A stretch of DNA of 64,000 bases from Episyrphus balteatus (GCF_945859705.1 NC_079135.1:24492501-24556500); one strand, 5' to 3'. Counted from the stretch's first letter, positions 45,839-56,980 are shown. The notes: a model not told the origin generated them from the letters alone. Program-made: numbers and translations.

Positions 45839-47586
45839 TTACGGTAATTGATCCGCATTTACCGATTGACATGAATCGTTTGTTATATGCATTGCTAGAA
45901 AACCTTTAGTCTTTGAAGAATTTTCCACAAATTTACAACTTCCAAACTGTAGAGTCCTGAGAAAAAAATGAATGCATGAACTTTTTAATACGTATTTGTT
46001 TTTGAAAATTTACCCAGTGAGACAGAAATTTTCAATCATTTCAACAAAATGTGATGACATTTTTTGTTGATTTTCAGGAAAAGCTGCTATACCAGATTCG
46101 GAGTTAAAAATCAAACTAGTATCACTATCATGTGCGGTTCCTTAAAGAAAAAATTTTTAAAAAATATACAATGTGTGTAATTCTAAATTTTGTTTTTAAA
46201 TTTACCAAAATTTATATCACTTCGGTTAGCGAGCAAATTACCAATGCCAGAAGGCGGTGGATTGTCATACATATAACCATAAACTGGAGATTTTGTGTAT
46301 TTCTTGTGCAAAGCCCAAGCCTTTTTAACTCCATTCTCAATAATAACATCGGTACAAAACTTTTGAAATAGGAAATAGTTTTCAGCATTAAATCTCTTGT
46401 CTCCCATATATTGTTGCTTAAGTTTGTTTGTGTATGCTGGTAATTCGCTATCCTCAACAACATTATTTAAGCAAAAATTAATAGGTGCCAATTCAGTCCA
46501 ACGTTCATTTAACTGCTCAATGATTTCCACACCATTCGAATCCTTTTTCATATATTCTGCACAAGGAATTGCTCCTTCGTCCCTCATTACTGATGCTAAC
46601 CAAGGAATCTCAGCTGATTTTCCATTTCTTATAATCGTTTCTGGTTTTTCAGTGATGAAAGCATTTTGTGCAGTTTTTGGCTCAACCACAGGTGAAAAAA
46701 GTATTGAAGGACTATATGGCACTATATTATTCTTCTGAAACTCTTTTGATGTACGAACTATGTCTGCTGCGTCTTTACTTTGCAAACACTTCTTTATAGA
46801 GCTGGAACTGTCAGTAGGACAGTTTAGATATTTCGCAACAGCAACAGCCTTCTCAGCTGCGTGCCCATCAATACCCCAATCTGATAAGGCTGTGCCACTA
46901 AAAGATATTGCCGATGTTGCTAAGTTCTCAAACCTTTTGTTCAACATTTGAAAATGAACGGCAGTTGATCCAGCAGATTCTCCTATAACTGTCATCTTTT
47001 CAGGATTTCCATTAAAAGCTGCAATATTAGCTTTTGTCCATTCCAAGGCAAGCCGTTGATCTTTTAAGCCGAAATTTCCAGTAATTACTTCATCTGCAGT
47101 GCTAAGAAAACCCATAACTCCCAGTCGATAGTTCATTTTTACTATAACTAATTGTCGATTTTTCATAAGCAAATCTATTTTGTCCTCTATAGCATTACCG
47201 TACATAAAAGCTCCTCCATGAATATTTATCAACACATTATAAGGTTTTTCACTTGAAAGACTAGGAGTGTAAACGTTTATAAGAAGGCAATCTTCAACTC
47301 CGTGTGTTAAATCTTTTTTGTCATAAAACTCATCCCATTGTATACATGTAACTGACGGCTTAGTAGCATCTCTGATTCCTAACCATTTACCCGAATAAGG
47401 TTTAGGTGCTTCAAAACGATTTTTTCCAATCGGTGGTTCAGCATAGGGAATCGATTCAAAGGACAAATAATTACCATGATTGACACCGCGAATCTTGCCG
47501 TTTGGGAGCTGAACAATAGGATCATTTTCGGGACACCAAATCCCAATCGTAGTTGCACACATTGCCCATGTTATTATATTAGACAT
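45839..47586 (-). CDS. Beta-esterase (Est-6/Est-P type), copy E
   Basis: Exons 47586-46206, 46140-46014 and 45956-45839 give 541 residues. N-terminus MSNIITWAMCATTIGIWC is signal-like. The oxyanion loop is HGGAF (123-127). The triad is Ser204 in GESAG, Glu337 in MRDEGAI and His464 in FGTAHDSD. It is the only copy here whose acid is Glu, the residue usual in cholinesterases; the others have Asp. The nucleophile context GESAGSTAVH also differs from the GxSAGAASVH of A-C. It is the first gene of the cluster in the direction of transcription and the tandem sister of copy D. Confidence 0.94.
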
Positions 47587-47651
47587 AGCTGGTCAAGTCA
47601 AGGCAAAAGCTAACACCAAAGTAACACTAAGCAAGTAGTTTTGGTTCAACA

Positions 47652-47780
47652 TCTTATAGAGGGAAAAATATTTTGTTTAAATATAAAAAAAACTATCAAC
47701 ATCAGTTTACCATTTATATAGTTCGATAAATTTGCCTTCAAATAATTGCACGTTGTGATACAATTATTGGTGTAGATAAG
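47652..47780 (-). promoter_or_regulatory. Est-E promoter: TATA box and GATA site
   Basis: CTATAAGATGTTGAACC on the minus strand (TATAAGA 47652-47658), 66 bp upstream of the ATG, and AGATAAG at 47774-47780, in a context (TTGTGATACAATTATTGGTG) close to that upstream of Est-C. Confidence 0.65.
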
Positions 47781-48394
47781 AAATAATATTTTTTTACATA
47801 AGACATCAGGAGACATATTGTCTTCATGTACCATCATATCGCGTGTTACTTTAACATTCCAAAAAGATTTTAATTTAAAATTAGCACAAGTTCCAATATT
47901 TTTTTCTTATACCTGCTAGAATATATGGTTGTTGACTACTTGATAGTCTTAAATTTGCTGTTTTGTATAAATAATACTTCGAATGAGCGGGTAATGGGAA
48001 GTAAAGTGTTACCGAAGCGTTACAAAGTAATGAATGCTTTAACGATTAATGGTAGCAATGAGTTTTTCAAGCATCATTTTTGGATTCTAAGACGTGAGAT
48101 ATTATTTTTCAAGGCTGCAGTAAAAAGCTGAGGACTGAAGATACTTCCCTGGTTTAGCCCTTAATCATTTAAAATTCTTCAGTGACTCAAATGACCCCAT
48201 ACTTTATGTTCATAATTATCCGCAAATAAGCTTCTGGAACATCGTTTCCTTAGACCAACCCTATTGAGATCTCGCGATTATTGATTATTATTTTTCAAAT
48301 CAACAAATACGATATGGAAATCCTATTTACCGAGAATCACGATGTTTTCTAAAATTTCATTTCAAAATAAAGGAGCTTACTTAACTATTTTAGT

Positions 48395-48976
48395 TTATTC
48401 AAAAAGTTTTTTATAATTATTTTTTTCAACTTCTAAAACATTTACTAATTGAAAGAAATTATCCTGAGCACCATCGTAATCCACAATTCCAACACAACTA
48501 GTAGGGCATTTCTGATGCAGGACATAACTTAATTTTCGTCTCTGCAATGCAAAAACGCAAGGTATATCTGCTTTTTTACAATTTTCCCTTATTTCTAATA
48601 TGATATTGTCTAGTCCATCTGTAAATAGAGTTTATAAAATCTTGTACTACACAAATTAATTAAGTCAAACTACCTTCGAAATCACACTTTTCACAATCTG
48701 TCGCAATGATAACGCATTTCATTTTATCAATTTTCATCTGAACTTGAACTTCTCGAAATCCAATTACAATTCGTCGACGGGATTTACCTTTGAAATTGTT
48801 TAATTGGAAAGCTCGTTTTTGGAAATGATTTAGTTTTCTTAATAATGTGTCTACTAAGTTGCTGAGTTCTTGAGAAGTTGTGTTATCACAATATCTGCAA
48901 AAAAAAAAATTGTAATATGGATTTGTAATTTCGTCTTTAGGTTAATCATACCTGGAAAGAATATTTTTTAATTGTT
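48395..48976 (-). pseudogene. SBP2: Orphan SBP2-type L7Ae RNA-binding domain, 5' truncated
   Basis: Two exons (48894-48674, 48618-48395) join in frame across a 55-nt intron, and a third is implied upstream (3' end at 48952, 57-nt intron). The product reads YCDNTTSQELSNLV, then RRRIVIGFREVQ, MKCVIIATDCEKC, IPCVFALQRRKLS and GIVDYDGAQDNFF, then a natural stop: the C-terminal L7Ae/Gadd45-type domain of SECIS-binding protein 2, which binds the kink-turn of SECIS elements for selenocysteine insertion. Both exons are free of stops. Upstream, the frame meets TAA eight codons before the 48952 donor with no acceptor between, so the N-terminal half is missing. It kept its introns, so it came from a DNA-level copy or a rearranged locus, not retrotransposition. 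It could be the remains of the real gene or a duplicate. Confidence 0.75.
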
Positions 48977-50777
48977 AAACTCTCTACAGCGCGTATGCTG
49001 GCCAAAGACCGCAATATACGTTTACTAGACAGTCTAAGAAATTATTAATAACCAATTTTTTGAAATAAAAGAATTATTTTATATTATTATTATTTATAAT
49101 TATGCATTTTATTATTCAATGTAAACGTTATACAATAATTTAATGCCTATTGGCAACCATTTAATTTGAAATTCCACAAAATTTTGCACGAACAAATGAC
49201 GGAACTAGAATGTTGGTTGAATTTCAGGAGGTCGTCTAATCGACTCTTAGACACTCAGAGTTGCTGTTACTATAGTTTCCAACCTAACGACTGTTTTGTC
49301 TTCCTGATCGTCTAAGCCACAATAGTTCAGATTTTGATAAGGATCCAGATATCCGAATTGATGTAGTCCTCATACAGTTTCTAGATGTGGGCCTTGACTT
49401 TTTGCTATAGAAAAAGGTTCCAAGATTTGAGTCTTGGGCGACACCAGCTCTGATGAAGTTTGATTTGTAGTTCTTCAGTTGCACAAAGAAGTTCCTGGAA
49501 AAAAGAAAAAAATAATTAGTGCTAAAGGAAAACGTATTAGAAGGACCGTAGAAACTGGAACATGTGCGATTTGCGAGTAAATAAGCCACGCCGTCGAACA
49601 GTGAAAAATATCAAAGTTTTTTTGATTTTGGTGAGACCAATTTAGAGGAATCAAAAAATTGATTTGAATAAAGTCGAACATGGTTTTCGAACTAATTTAA
49701 GTCGAAAAAGTATGGCCGTTAGCTTCAGCAGCTTTATTGGACTTAAATTTACTCGCACCATGTTCGGTCTACGGCACTCTTAAACCAATCACAACAACAG
49801 ACAAAGTAAGAGATTAAATGTGGAACAGGTACATACCTAATGTACAAAATCTTCTCATTGTTATATAAAAGGAGGAACGATTGTTCGTTATATTGCAAAC
49901 TTTTTATTTTATTTTTTTTATAACTATTATGTGAATTTTTAAACAAAAGTAACATACATATATTCAACTTCAGAACCAGTAAGACTTTTCAGTTACGTAA
50001 TCATCAGTTAAGTTATGTAAATTATTTAAAATTAATTGAATATTATAGTGTAACAATTAATTTTAATTATTATACCTAACACGTTTTGTACAAATCTATT
50101 ATTTTTGTGGTAATAGTTGTTAATAACCCATTTTTCAATCAAAGAATTTATCGATACACGAATTCAGTTAATTATATAAGTGTTAAAAAAGATGTTGTAT
50201 AATATGATGAAAGTTGAAATATTTCAAATTTTGTAGTGCATGCGATAAAAAAAAAAAACAAATTGATGTATACATTTTTTGTTGTATGTATGGTATTAAA
50301 AACTCATACAAGTAGCATTTTTAACAGATATACACTGTCAAATTTACAGGACACCTAAATATATATATATCAGAACTAACGATGGTAATACACCCTCACC
50401 ACTTTCTTTTGTGTAGAGGGTGCACTCAAAAATTTCCTAACCGAATCTATTCTGGAATCTTTGGCGATATTTGAATTAGAGATTTATATTCATTATTATG
50501 ATTATATCCATGCTAAAAGAGAGAAGAATTCAAGGATAGTTTAGGAAATACACTTTGTTTTAATTGCTCAAATAAAATCTTTGAAAACTTAAAAGAATTG
50601 GAGTGAAGACTGTAGCATACGCGGATTTTCTGTATCAGGAAAGTTTTTTACCCGTAATCAAGGAAGACACTGACAGCTTTAAAATATTAAGCAAGTAATA
50701 CTGGACTGATGTTTTATACAGCCAATACCAGCTTCCAGCTTTAAGGTCAACCCTTAACATTAGGGGTTACATCATGC
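48977..50777. other. Intergenic DNA with a LINE remnant
   Basis: No intact gene. At 49404-49457 the minus strand encodes FIRAGVAQDSNLGTFFYS, close to the reverse-transcriptase motif of Jockey-type LINEs (IRAGVPQGS.LGP), in a frame that is soon lost. Weak inverted words (GAACATGTGCGATTTGCGAG and TTACTCGCACCATGTTC) lie at 49552 and 49748. Confidence 0.4.
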
Positions 50778-50890
50778 AACGGTGTAAACTCTGGGTAAAC
50801 CTGGTAAAATGATAAATATCAAACACAACAAATTTTGAAACATTTACCACTATACCACGTATACCGGGTTAACCGAGAGTTTACATCGTT
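50778..50890. mobile_element. 113-bp foldback element
   Basis: Inverted ends AACGGTGTAAACTCTGGGTA and its near complement ending in GAGAGTTTACATCGTT. Too short to code. The target duplication is not clear. Confidence 0.5.
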
Positions 50891-51173
50891 TTATGTATAC
50901 TCCTATTGTTTTCTAGCCCAATGGCATTGTCGAAACAAATTCCATCTTAAAACAAGACCAACATTTCCCCTTCACCGACTTAAGCGAAGGGAACAGTCAT
51001 ATCCAATCTGAAGTCTTATAAAGTTGTTTGAGTGGACGGCCTTATTATTCCCTTAACAGTTTTAAGTCAGGTTGGGAGTATGAACAACTCATTAACTGAA
51101 TATGGTTCGAAGAAAGAAAGCATATCTTCAGAATGGAACTTCAACATTTCCTGTCCGATCCTTAATAAAGCTA

Positions 51174-51396
51174 AGTACGCTGCTGATGCGAAACGAAATT
51201 TTCCATACAAAATATTGTTAACGAAATCTTGAACGAAATTAAATTTGTTTTGTTTTTGCTTTTAAACTTATTTTCTGATGTTTTTTCTTGAATTTTTTTT
51301 TAGTTTCCTATAATACCCGATGGTATTTTTTTGTTAACATGTGTGCTGTTGACTTTGGAGACTTCAAAATTTTTCGTTTCGCTTCAGCAGCGTACT
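51174..51396. mobile_element. 223-bp MITE with AGTACGCTGCTGA ends
   Basis: Inverted ends AGTACGCTGCTGATGCGAAA and the complement of AGTACGCTGCTGAAGCGAAA at the right. A solitary end of the same family lies at 36199-36218. Confidence 0.65.
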
Positions 51397-51767
51397 AGGC
51401 TTAAAGAAAACCCTCTGTACTCCGCCAACTATAGAAACTTCAAATCATTCATTAATTTCAAGGCAGTGTATGAGAGCATTTACATCAATCATTCTAACCA
51501 AATCAATCGTCGTGCAACATAATTGCCATTACCATTATACTTGGTGAAAATTGACACCAGTCTGTGCGGTATTTGGAGAGAGTTGGGGTAAGAGGCATGA
51601 GATAATTTAATATAGTAGAGAGCTATAACTGGTTTGTATCTCATAGCAAAGCACGGCATTTAGCTTGCCATATAGGGGGAATCTTGCCCTCTTAAGGGGT
51701 AATAACAAAAAAAAAAAAACAAAGGAGAAACATTATTTTCTTTTGGTACTTGCTTACTCTCGTTTAA

Positions 51768-52072
51768 GATGATCGCAAACTTCTGTGCTTTCATCGGGCG
51801 ACCAACTAAATCTTACAGTTTTAAACCGATAGGGCTGAAATATTTTGTGTAGCTTAGCAATACTATACGTAGGATTTTTTTGAAATATTAAAATTTACTG
51901 ATTTTGGGAATATGTAAATGAATTTACTTCAAACTAATGCCATTTCTTTAAAATTTAATAAATCAAAAAAATCTTACATATTTCAGTGGGGAATAGTATT
52001 GTCAATTTTAACGTAAAATTTCATCGGAATTAGTTGGTCGTCCGATGGATGCACAGAAGTTTGCAATCATCC
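51768..52072. mobile_element. 305-bp MITE, TAA flanks
   Basis: About 40-bp imperfect inverted ends containing GCAAACTTCTGTGC and CGACCAACTAA. TAA is present on both sides (51765-51767, 52073-52075). The inner part also folds back (AATACTAT...ATAGTATT). Confidence 0.65.
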
Positions 52073-52075
52073 TAA

Positions 52076-52400
52076 ACCAGAGTTGTAAAAGATTGCAACC
52101 TTTTTTGAATGCAATCTTTAATGACTTCAATCAAAAGATTGCATTTATTGACTTACATTTGAGACTTAGACTTCAAGTTTTGCAATCACCAATTATTTTT
52201 TGTGAAATGATTGCAATCTTTTTTTTCACCAATTAATTGACTGCATTCAAATGATTGTAGTCTTTGGGGACTGCATGCAGTCTTTGCATTCTTTTTGCAA
52301 TCTTTCCATTCCTTGGCAGTCTTTGCATTCATTTGCATTCTTTTAAATTCGTTTGAATTCTTTTGCATTCTTTTTGCATTCTTTTTGCATTCTTTTGCCA
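52076..52400. repeat. Simple repeat of TTTGCATTCTT words
   Basis: The right part (52290-52396) is an irregular tandem run of TTTTGCATTC units; the left part has spaced GATTGCAATCTTT words. Low complexity, non-coding. Confidence 0.6.
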
Positions 52401-52972
52401 CACCCACATCAAATGTATGGATTTGACAAATTTTGTTTTAATTTTTATTATAGCAAGGGCAAATTAGTGAATAAAATCGCATTTTTCGCCATCTTGAAAA
52501 AGAGTTTGGAACAGTTTTTATTTAATACAAACATTAAAGTTTTTCAACTTTTGAATTTGATAAAAGGCTATGAAACTGCTTACTGTGATGTCGTGTGAGG
52601 TCAGCCCTCTCTAGTAGTCGGCCACTTCGTTATAAAATTGAGCGTAATAGTAACGGTTTTAGTTTAACTACCATATAACCTTTTTTTTCTGAAAGCCTAA
52701 CTGTTCTTCTGTCTGGGTGCAAAATTATGTGCCAATGCACGTGCAATTTTTCTTCTTAAAAAATCCAGTTTACTTCAAGATTTCATTGGTGTCGGTTGTG
52801 TTGTTTTTTGTAAAATAAAAAATAGTGAAAGTGTTGGAAAATAAGCTGTAACTAATAAAATATTGAAGGTGAGTAAATTATATGAATGTTTTTATGTTTT
52901 TTATAGTTTATATTTGTAGTTTTTTAATAAAAAATGTGAAAAAAAATAACTGTTAACTATTTACAAGGGAGG

Positions 52973-53015
52973 CTGACCTTAGAAGACAAAGTTTTGTCAA
53001 TTCTTCTAAGGTCAG
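52973..53015. repeat. Perfect 14-bp inverted repeat (hairpin)
   Basis: CTGACCTTAGAAGA and TCTTCTAAGGTCAG are separated by 15 bp that contain a further GACAAA/TTTGTC pair. It sits inside the first intron of the decayed PHD-finger gene. A related AGGTCAGCCCTC word is at about 52599. Confidence 0.7.
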
Positions 53016-53092
53016 TTTTAGTTCAGAGATTATAACTTACAAATTTGGAGTGTTGAATGAGTTGATATATGTATTTGTAGGTAGACTTTCAG

Positions 53093-53803
53093 CATCTGAA
53101 ATGGACAATTCAAAAACAATAACGAAACGCGAATTTCTTAGCTGCAACCATTGGTATGCGTATGATACATATTCTTAAGACTATAAGGTAACAGTTTTTA
53201 TATTTCATATCTTTTTTTTAGATCATTCATCAAGGCGTTCGTCAGCATCATCGATTTTAATCAGTGAAATTTTGGCAAATGTTGCCGAAGAAAAACAAAC
53301 TGGTACCTAAATAATTCTTATAAAAATGAATCAATAGTTAAAATGATAATGTTTGAATCTTCAAATTTATTTTACAGCTCAGTGTCAACCGTCAACTTCC
53401 ACTTCAGTTAGTCCTGCTTTTAGCCGCCATCTATTTTATCCAGACAAATTAGCAAATTCGAGTAATTCTATTCGGCAAAAACCTGCTTGCAGTGTTTCCT
53501 CACTTGCATGGAAGGAGTTTTTCAATAAAAAAAGGAACTGGAAAAAACGAGAAAAGCCTAGGAAATCAAGCAACGAAAACAAACACGGGAACAGAAGCGC
53601 ATTCAAAATCAAAAAACCAAAATGCTGAAGAAGAATACTAAGAAAATCCTATGTTCCAAATGTGAAACAGAGCTGATTTCTGATACGGAAGACAACGATG
53701 AAAAGAACTTAGGCTGTGATAAGTGCATCAGATGGTTTCACCTTAAATGTACACAATTTTCCGGGAAGAGTTTTGAAGAAGTTGAATGTGAAAATTGTTC
53801 TAA
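53093..53803 (+). pseudogene. Decayed PHD-finger gene, probably transposase-derived
   Basis: Exon-like blocks 53093-53153, 53222-53302 and 53378 onward have good splice borders. The first has an ATG (53101) but joins the second out of frame, and the frame shifts again near 53620. The conceptual product has a Ser-rich part with CQPSTSTSVSPAFSR, a Lys/Arg-rich part, then a C4HC3 PHD finger: CSKC, CDKC, WFHLKC and CENC (53650-53796). This order (STS..SPA, basic linker, terminal PHD) resembles the C-terminal tail of insect pogo/Tigger-type (CENP-B) transposases; the DNA-binding and DDE domains are absent. A MITE sits straight after the last cysteine codon. It could also be a domesticated fragment. 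Confidence 0.45.
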
Positions 53804-54148
53804 TGGCGTTTTTAATTGGCAATCTGGAAGCAAAAAAAAGCAATCTGAATGCGTTCAATTGGGCAAAACTGACAGTTCTGATTCTGAAAAAAAGAGAATT
53901 TCTCTTCTGGTTTTAAAAACAGAATCAGAAGCAGAATCACTCACACATTCATAGATTTAAATGTCAGCAGTACAAAATGTTTGCAGCACAAATACAAATG
54001 AAATTTGGCGCGAATACACATATATGTGAAACACGTTAAACTCAAACAATACATTCACACCAAACTTCAGATTCTTAGGAATAAAAAAAACTGTTCAATT
54101 GGGATTCCGAATCGAAGGACAATTCCGGATTGCCAATTAAAAACACCA
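53804..54148. mobile_element. 345-bp MITE inserted at the end of the PHD finger
   Basis: Ends TGGCGTTTTTAATTGGCAAT and ATTGCCAATTAAAAACACCA are inverted and flanked by TAA (53801-53803, 54149-54151). The interior carries GATTCTGA/CAGAATC words as in the elements at 13918 and 36233, and at 54064-54074 AACTTCAGATTCT matches an interior word of those elements. It supplies a new C-terminus and stop (53952-53954) to the interrupted reading frame. Confidence 0.75.
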
Positions 54149-54151
54149 TAA

Positions 54152-55053
54152 GTACAGTTTGATTATATGTGATACCTTCAGTATTAATGTCAATTTTTAA
54201 AGCTATTTATCGAATAACACTTATTTTTTTAAGTTCTTACGTGTAAGTAGGTGTACCTACAATTTGTAAACATATGAATAATGAAGTCTTTTTGTTTGTT
54301 TTTTTTTTTTAGTTAGTACCTTCTCATATAAATCATACTATTTTTTGTTATGTTTTTTGTTTCTATTGTTATTGTTTTATTAGTCTGTAAGTAAGTTATA
54401 TTGAATCAAGATTTGACTTAAGTCAACTGTCTTTTATTATAAACTCTTGCAAAAAATAGTTGTTAATACTTTTGCAATGCCTTATGAATAATTTAAAATG
54501 GATTTACTAAAGGGGGCGGACTACTGGCAACTCTAGTGGCCGACTACTGGAATTTAGGCGGCCGACTATATAAGAATCCGACTTTGCTCTGAATTATTGT
54601 TAATAATTTGTTTAAGGTAGCTATTTAAACAAATACCTCTATTATTTCCCAATCTGCAAATGTCAACTAATCAGCAAAACTGATTTTCACCTTCAAAAAT
54701 TAAGTAACGGATTTTTCAGGGCCCGTTAAGCATAAAACAAAAATTAAAGGGCCGACTACTAGTGCCCCTATATATTGGTTATACCTCGACTACCGAAATT
54801 TTCTAGGTCTAATAGAAGAAAACTTGTATTGTCTCTCACTTTTGACCAGTACATTAAATTCGGCGTTAGATTGCTTCTACAATATGATGGTTACAAGAAC
54901 AGTTAAGAGCTCAATTTATACATGATTAAAAGTGCTATAATTCATTCTTAAAGAATCACCCAAAACAAATCATCTTCAGACATTTGAAAAAATGTCATTC
55001 TGCTCTCACCTTACGAAACAAACCCTATTATGTTATAATTTTTTAAAACATAC
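54152..55053. other. Intergenic DNA
   Basis: No gene. Apart from the GGCCGACTACT words at 54.5-54.8 kb, the stretch shows only T-rich tracts. Confidence 0.4.
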
Positions 55054-55479
55054 TTACTCTCGAAATCTTCTGGAATGGACTGATTTTATCTTGGAGGGTT
55101 CTTCTAACGTAAGATTCTGGAATTCTTTGACAACTTCTGAATTGATTTTGCCCTCTTCGCTGTTGTCGATATGACCCCTTTTTAACAATCTATACTTCAA
55201 AATAGTTTTCTTCAGTTTAGAACGCTTCTTTGGCTTACATTTCTTAACCGATTTTCTCTTCTCGACTTTGTAAATTGCAAATGCAGTTCGTTTAGGTTTT
55301 TTTCGATGCTGCTGGCATTTCAAATTTATAAATTGACTAAGATTTGGTATTTGTGCAGATCTTTTATGTTTTTTTATGTTGGTGGTTTTATTATTTTTGG
55401 AAAATTGATTAAAGGTATTCTCGTCGATAATTCTTAATTTATCGGAGACCTTTTTGTTTGTGGACAAATGGTGGCTCAT
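55054..55479 (-). CDS. Hypothetical lysine-rich protein, 141 residues
   Basis: A stop-free, compositionally protein-like frame in AT-rich surroundings. It begins MSHHLSTNKKVSDKLRIID and contains a basic middle (KKPKRTAFAIYKVEKRKSV, KKCKPKKRSKLKKTILKYR) with several nuclear-localisation-like clusters, then an acidic segment (NSEEGKINSEVVKEF). The final codons overlap a possible donor (GAGA/GTAAGT), so another exon could follow, but a stop (TAA) is also directly in frame. I do not recognise the family. A nuclear or nucleolar protein is plausible from composition alone. It is transcribed away from the lysine-rich gene at 56981, with two transposable elements between them. Confidence 0.5.
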   Translation of the reverse strand: MSHHLSTNKKVSDKLRIIDENTFNQFSKNNKTTNIKKHKRSAQIPNLSQFINLKCQQHRKKPKRTAFAIYKVEKRKSVKKCKPKKRSKLKKTILKYRLLKRGHIDNSEEGKINSEVVKEFQNLTLEEPSKIKSVHSRRFRE

Positions 55480-55897
55480 TTTTTTTTTTTAGTAAAATGC
55501 CTTGCAATCAAAAAGGTGATTCTACAGGACTATTGAAAATATGGTAAACATACTTGATTGAAATAAAATATAGAAAAAGAATTTTGTTAATTAATTTTAA
55601 TTTGTTTATTAGTTTTAAAGTTTTACGAAAAGAAATTTGTTTACCGCTGTCTTGGCGTCTTTCCTTTTTTTTTTTGATACAAAGCAAACAAATGTTTTGA
55701 AGATGTGTTCCTGTTCATGTTAACGAGATCGTGGTTACTCCGAGCACACACTTGAATATGAGGGCGAGAACAAATTGAGCGTGTTCACATTTGTGAGGAT
55801 CGACCTAAAATTATAAAATGCAGAGCCTGTGAAATTCGGAATTTTGCTCATCTGTCAGTACCAAACGAACAAAAGAAAATTAAAAAAAAATATCTCC

Positions 55898-56156
55898 TAA
55901 ACCGGGTGAAAACCAAAACAAACCAAATTTTTCAAGGACGCGCGCAATTTTAAAGAACTGTTTTTTGCCAAAAAAAACTCATACCAATCGATTTCAAGTG
56001 TTTTTTTTTTTGGTAATAACGTTCTACTATAACTAAATCTAGTGTCTAAAAATCGAAAAAATTATAAAATATATTTCTATGCTGTATTTTTTGCTTTTTT
56101 TGTTTTTTTGCGGTTTGTTTTTGCTGGTTTGTTTGTTTTGGTTTTCACCGAGTTTA
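55898..56156. mobile_element. 259-bp MITE with GGTGAAAACC ends
   Basis: TAAACCGGGTGAAAACCAAA at the left and TTTGGTTTTCACCGAGTTTA-like at the right are inverted; both continue into ACAAAC words. Non-coding; target duplication not resolved. Confidence 0.55.
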
Positions 56157-56242
56157 AAACGTCAAAATGGTAACTGTAAAAAGAAAGAGAAGACAGGGAC
56201 AAATTTTCGAACTTCTCAATTCCAAAAGTGAAGCATTTTTAA

Positions 56243-56663
56243 GGGCCAGTTGTACAAATATTTAATCCGTGGTTCAGCAACTTTTATCTTCTGAAATCGG
56301 TGATGAGGTTCCGGTTTAGCACCCGTGCAAGATCCACATATGTAAAAATAGCCAAATCCATGCTTGAACCGAAGTTGACCCGCAGCTAATCCGCCGAAAT
56401 CTAATTCCCTCTAATTTTGATGAGCTCCTCGTCCATTTAATTTTCATTTGATACAAAAAAAAAAACTACGACTCATGATTCACACTTAAAAGCTACTGGC
56501 CCTCGTCACGAATTGAAAGTAGATGAGGGCCACGAGTGACCCCTATATATATGTAGAAATAGCCACATTCATGCTTGAACCGAAATTGACTAGCAGCTAA
56601 TCCGCCGAAATCAGTGGGTTAAATTTCTGAACCAAGGCTGATCCACGTTTGTACAACAGGCAC
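56243..56663. mobile_element. 421-bp TIR element, TTAA flanks
   Basis: Ends GGGCCAGTTGTACAAAT and CGTTTGTACAACAGGCAC are inverted, with TTAA on both sides (56239-56242, 56664-56667). Two internal direct copies share GCTTGAACCGAA and GCAGCTAATCCGCCGAAAT (about 56370 and 56570). TTAA is the piggyBac target, but TAA or TTA within it would also suit Harbinger. A partial relative is at 3112-3225. Confidence 0.6.
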
Positions 56664-56980
56664 TTAAATGGAGATAACATTTTGAACGCCACTAATTATT
56701 TTGAGAAAATTTGCTACTTCACAACAGATATCCCCACCATTTTAACGAACCGCTGTACATAAATTAATGTCAAAATTGTCATTAGACGCTTGTCAAACTT
56801 TTTTTCCATCTCGAAAAAAACATACGTATATTTTTTTCTCATATCAAAAATTTTCACATTTGTTTGTCCTTCTTCTGTACAACAGAATTTATTTTTCAGT
56901 AAAAAAAAATATAAAATTGAGCTTCATAAACCTCCAAAACAGCATTTAATAAAATCTAATTAAATAGACTAACTTCGATA

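Larger units (their letters stand above)
52604..54768. mobile_element. Possible degraded DNA transposon around a PHD-finger gene
   Basis: CTCTAGTAGTCGGCC at about 52608 and GGCCGACTACTAG at about 54755 are inverted, and further GGCCGACTACT words lie at 54.53-54.57 kb. Between them are a probable 5' non-coding exon with a GAAG/GTGAGT donor at 52868, exons of a decayed gene, and a 14-bp perfect hairpin. The ends are short and no target duplication was found, so the limits are uncertain. Confidence 0.3.
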
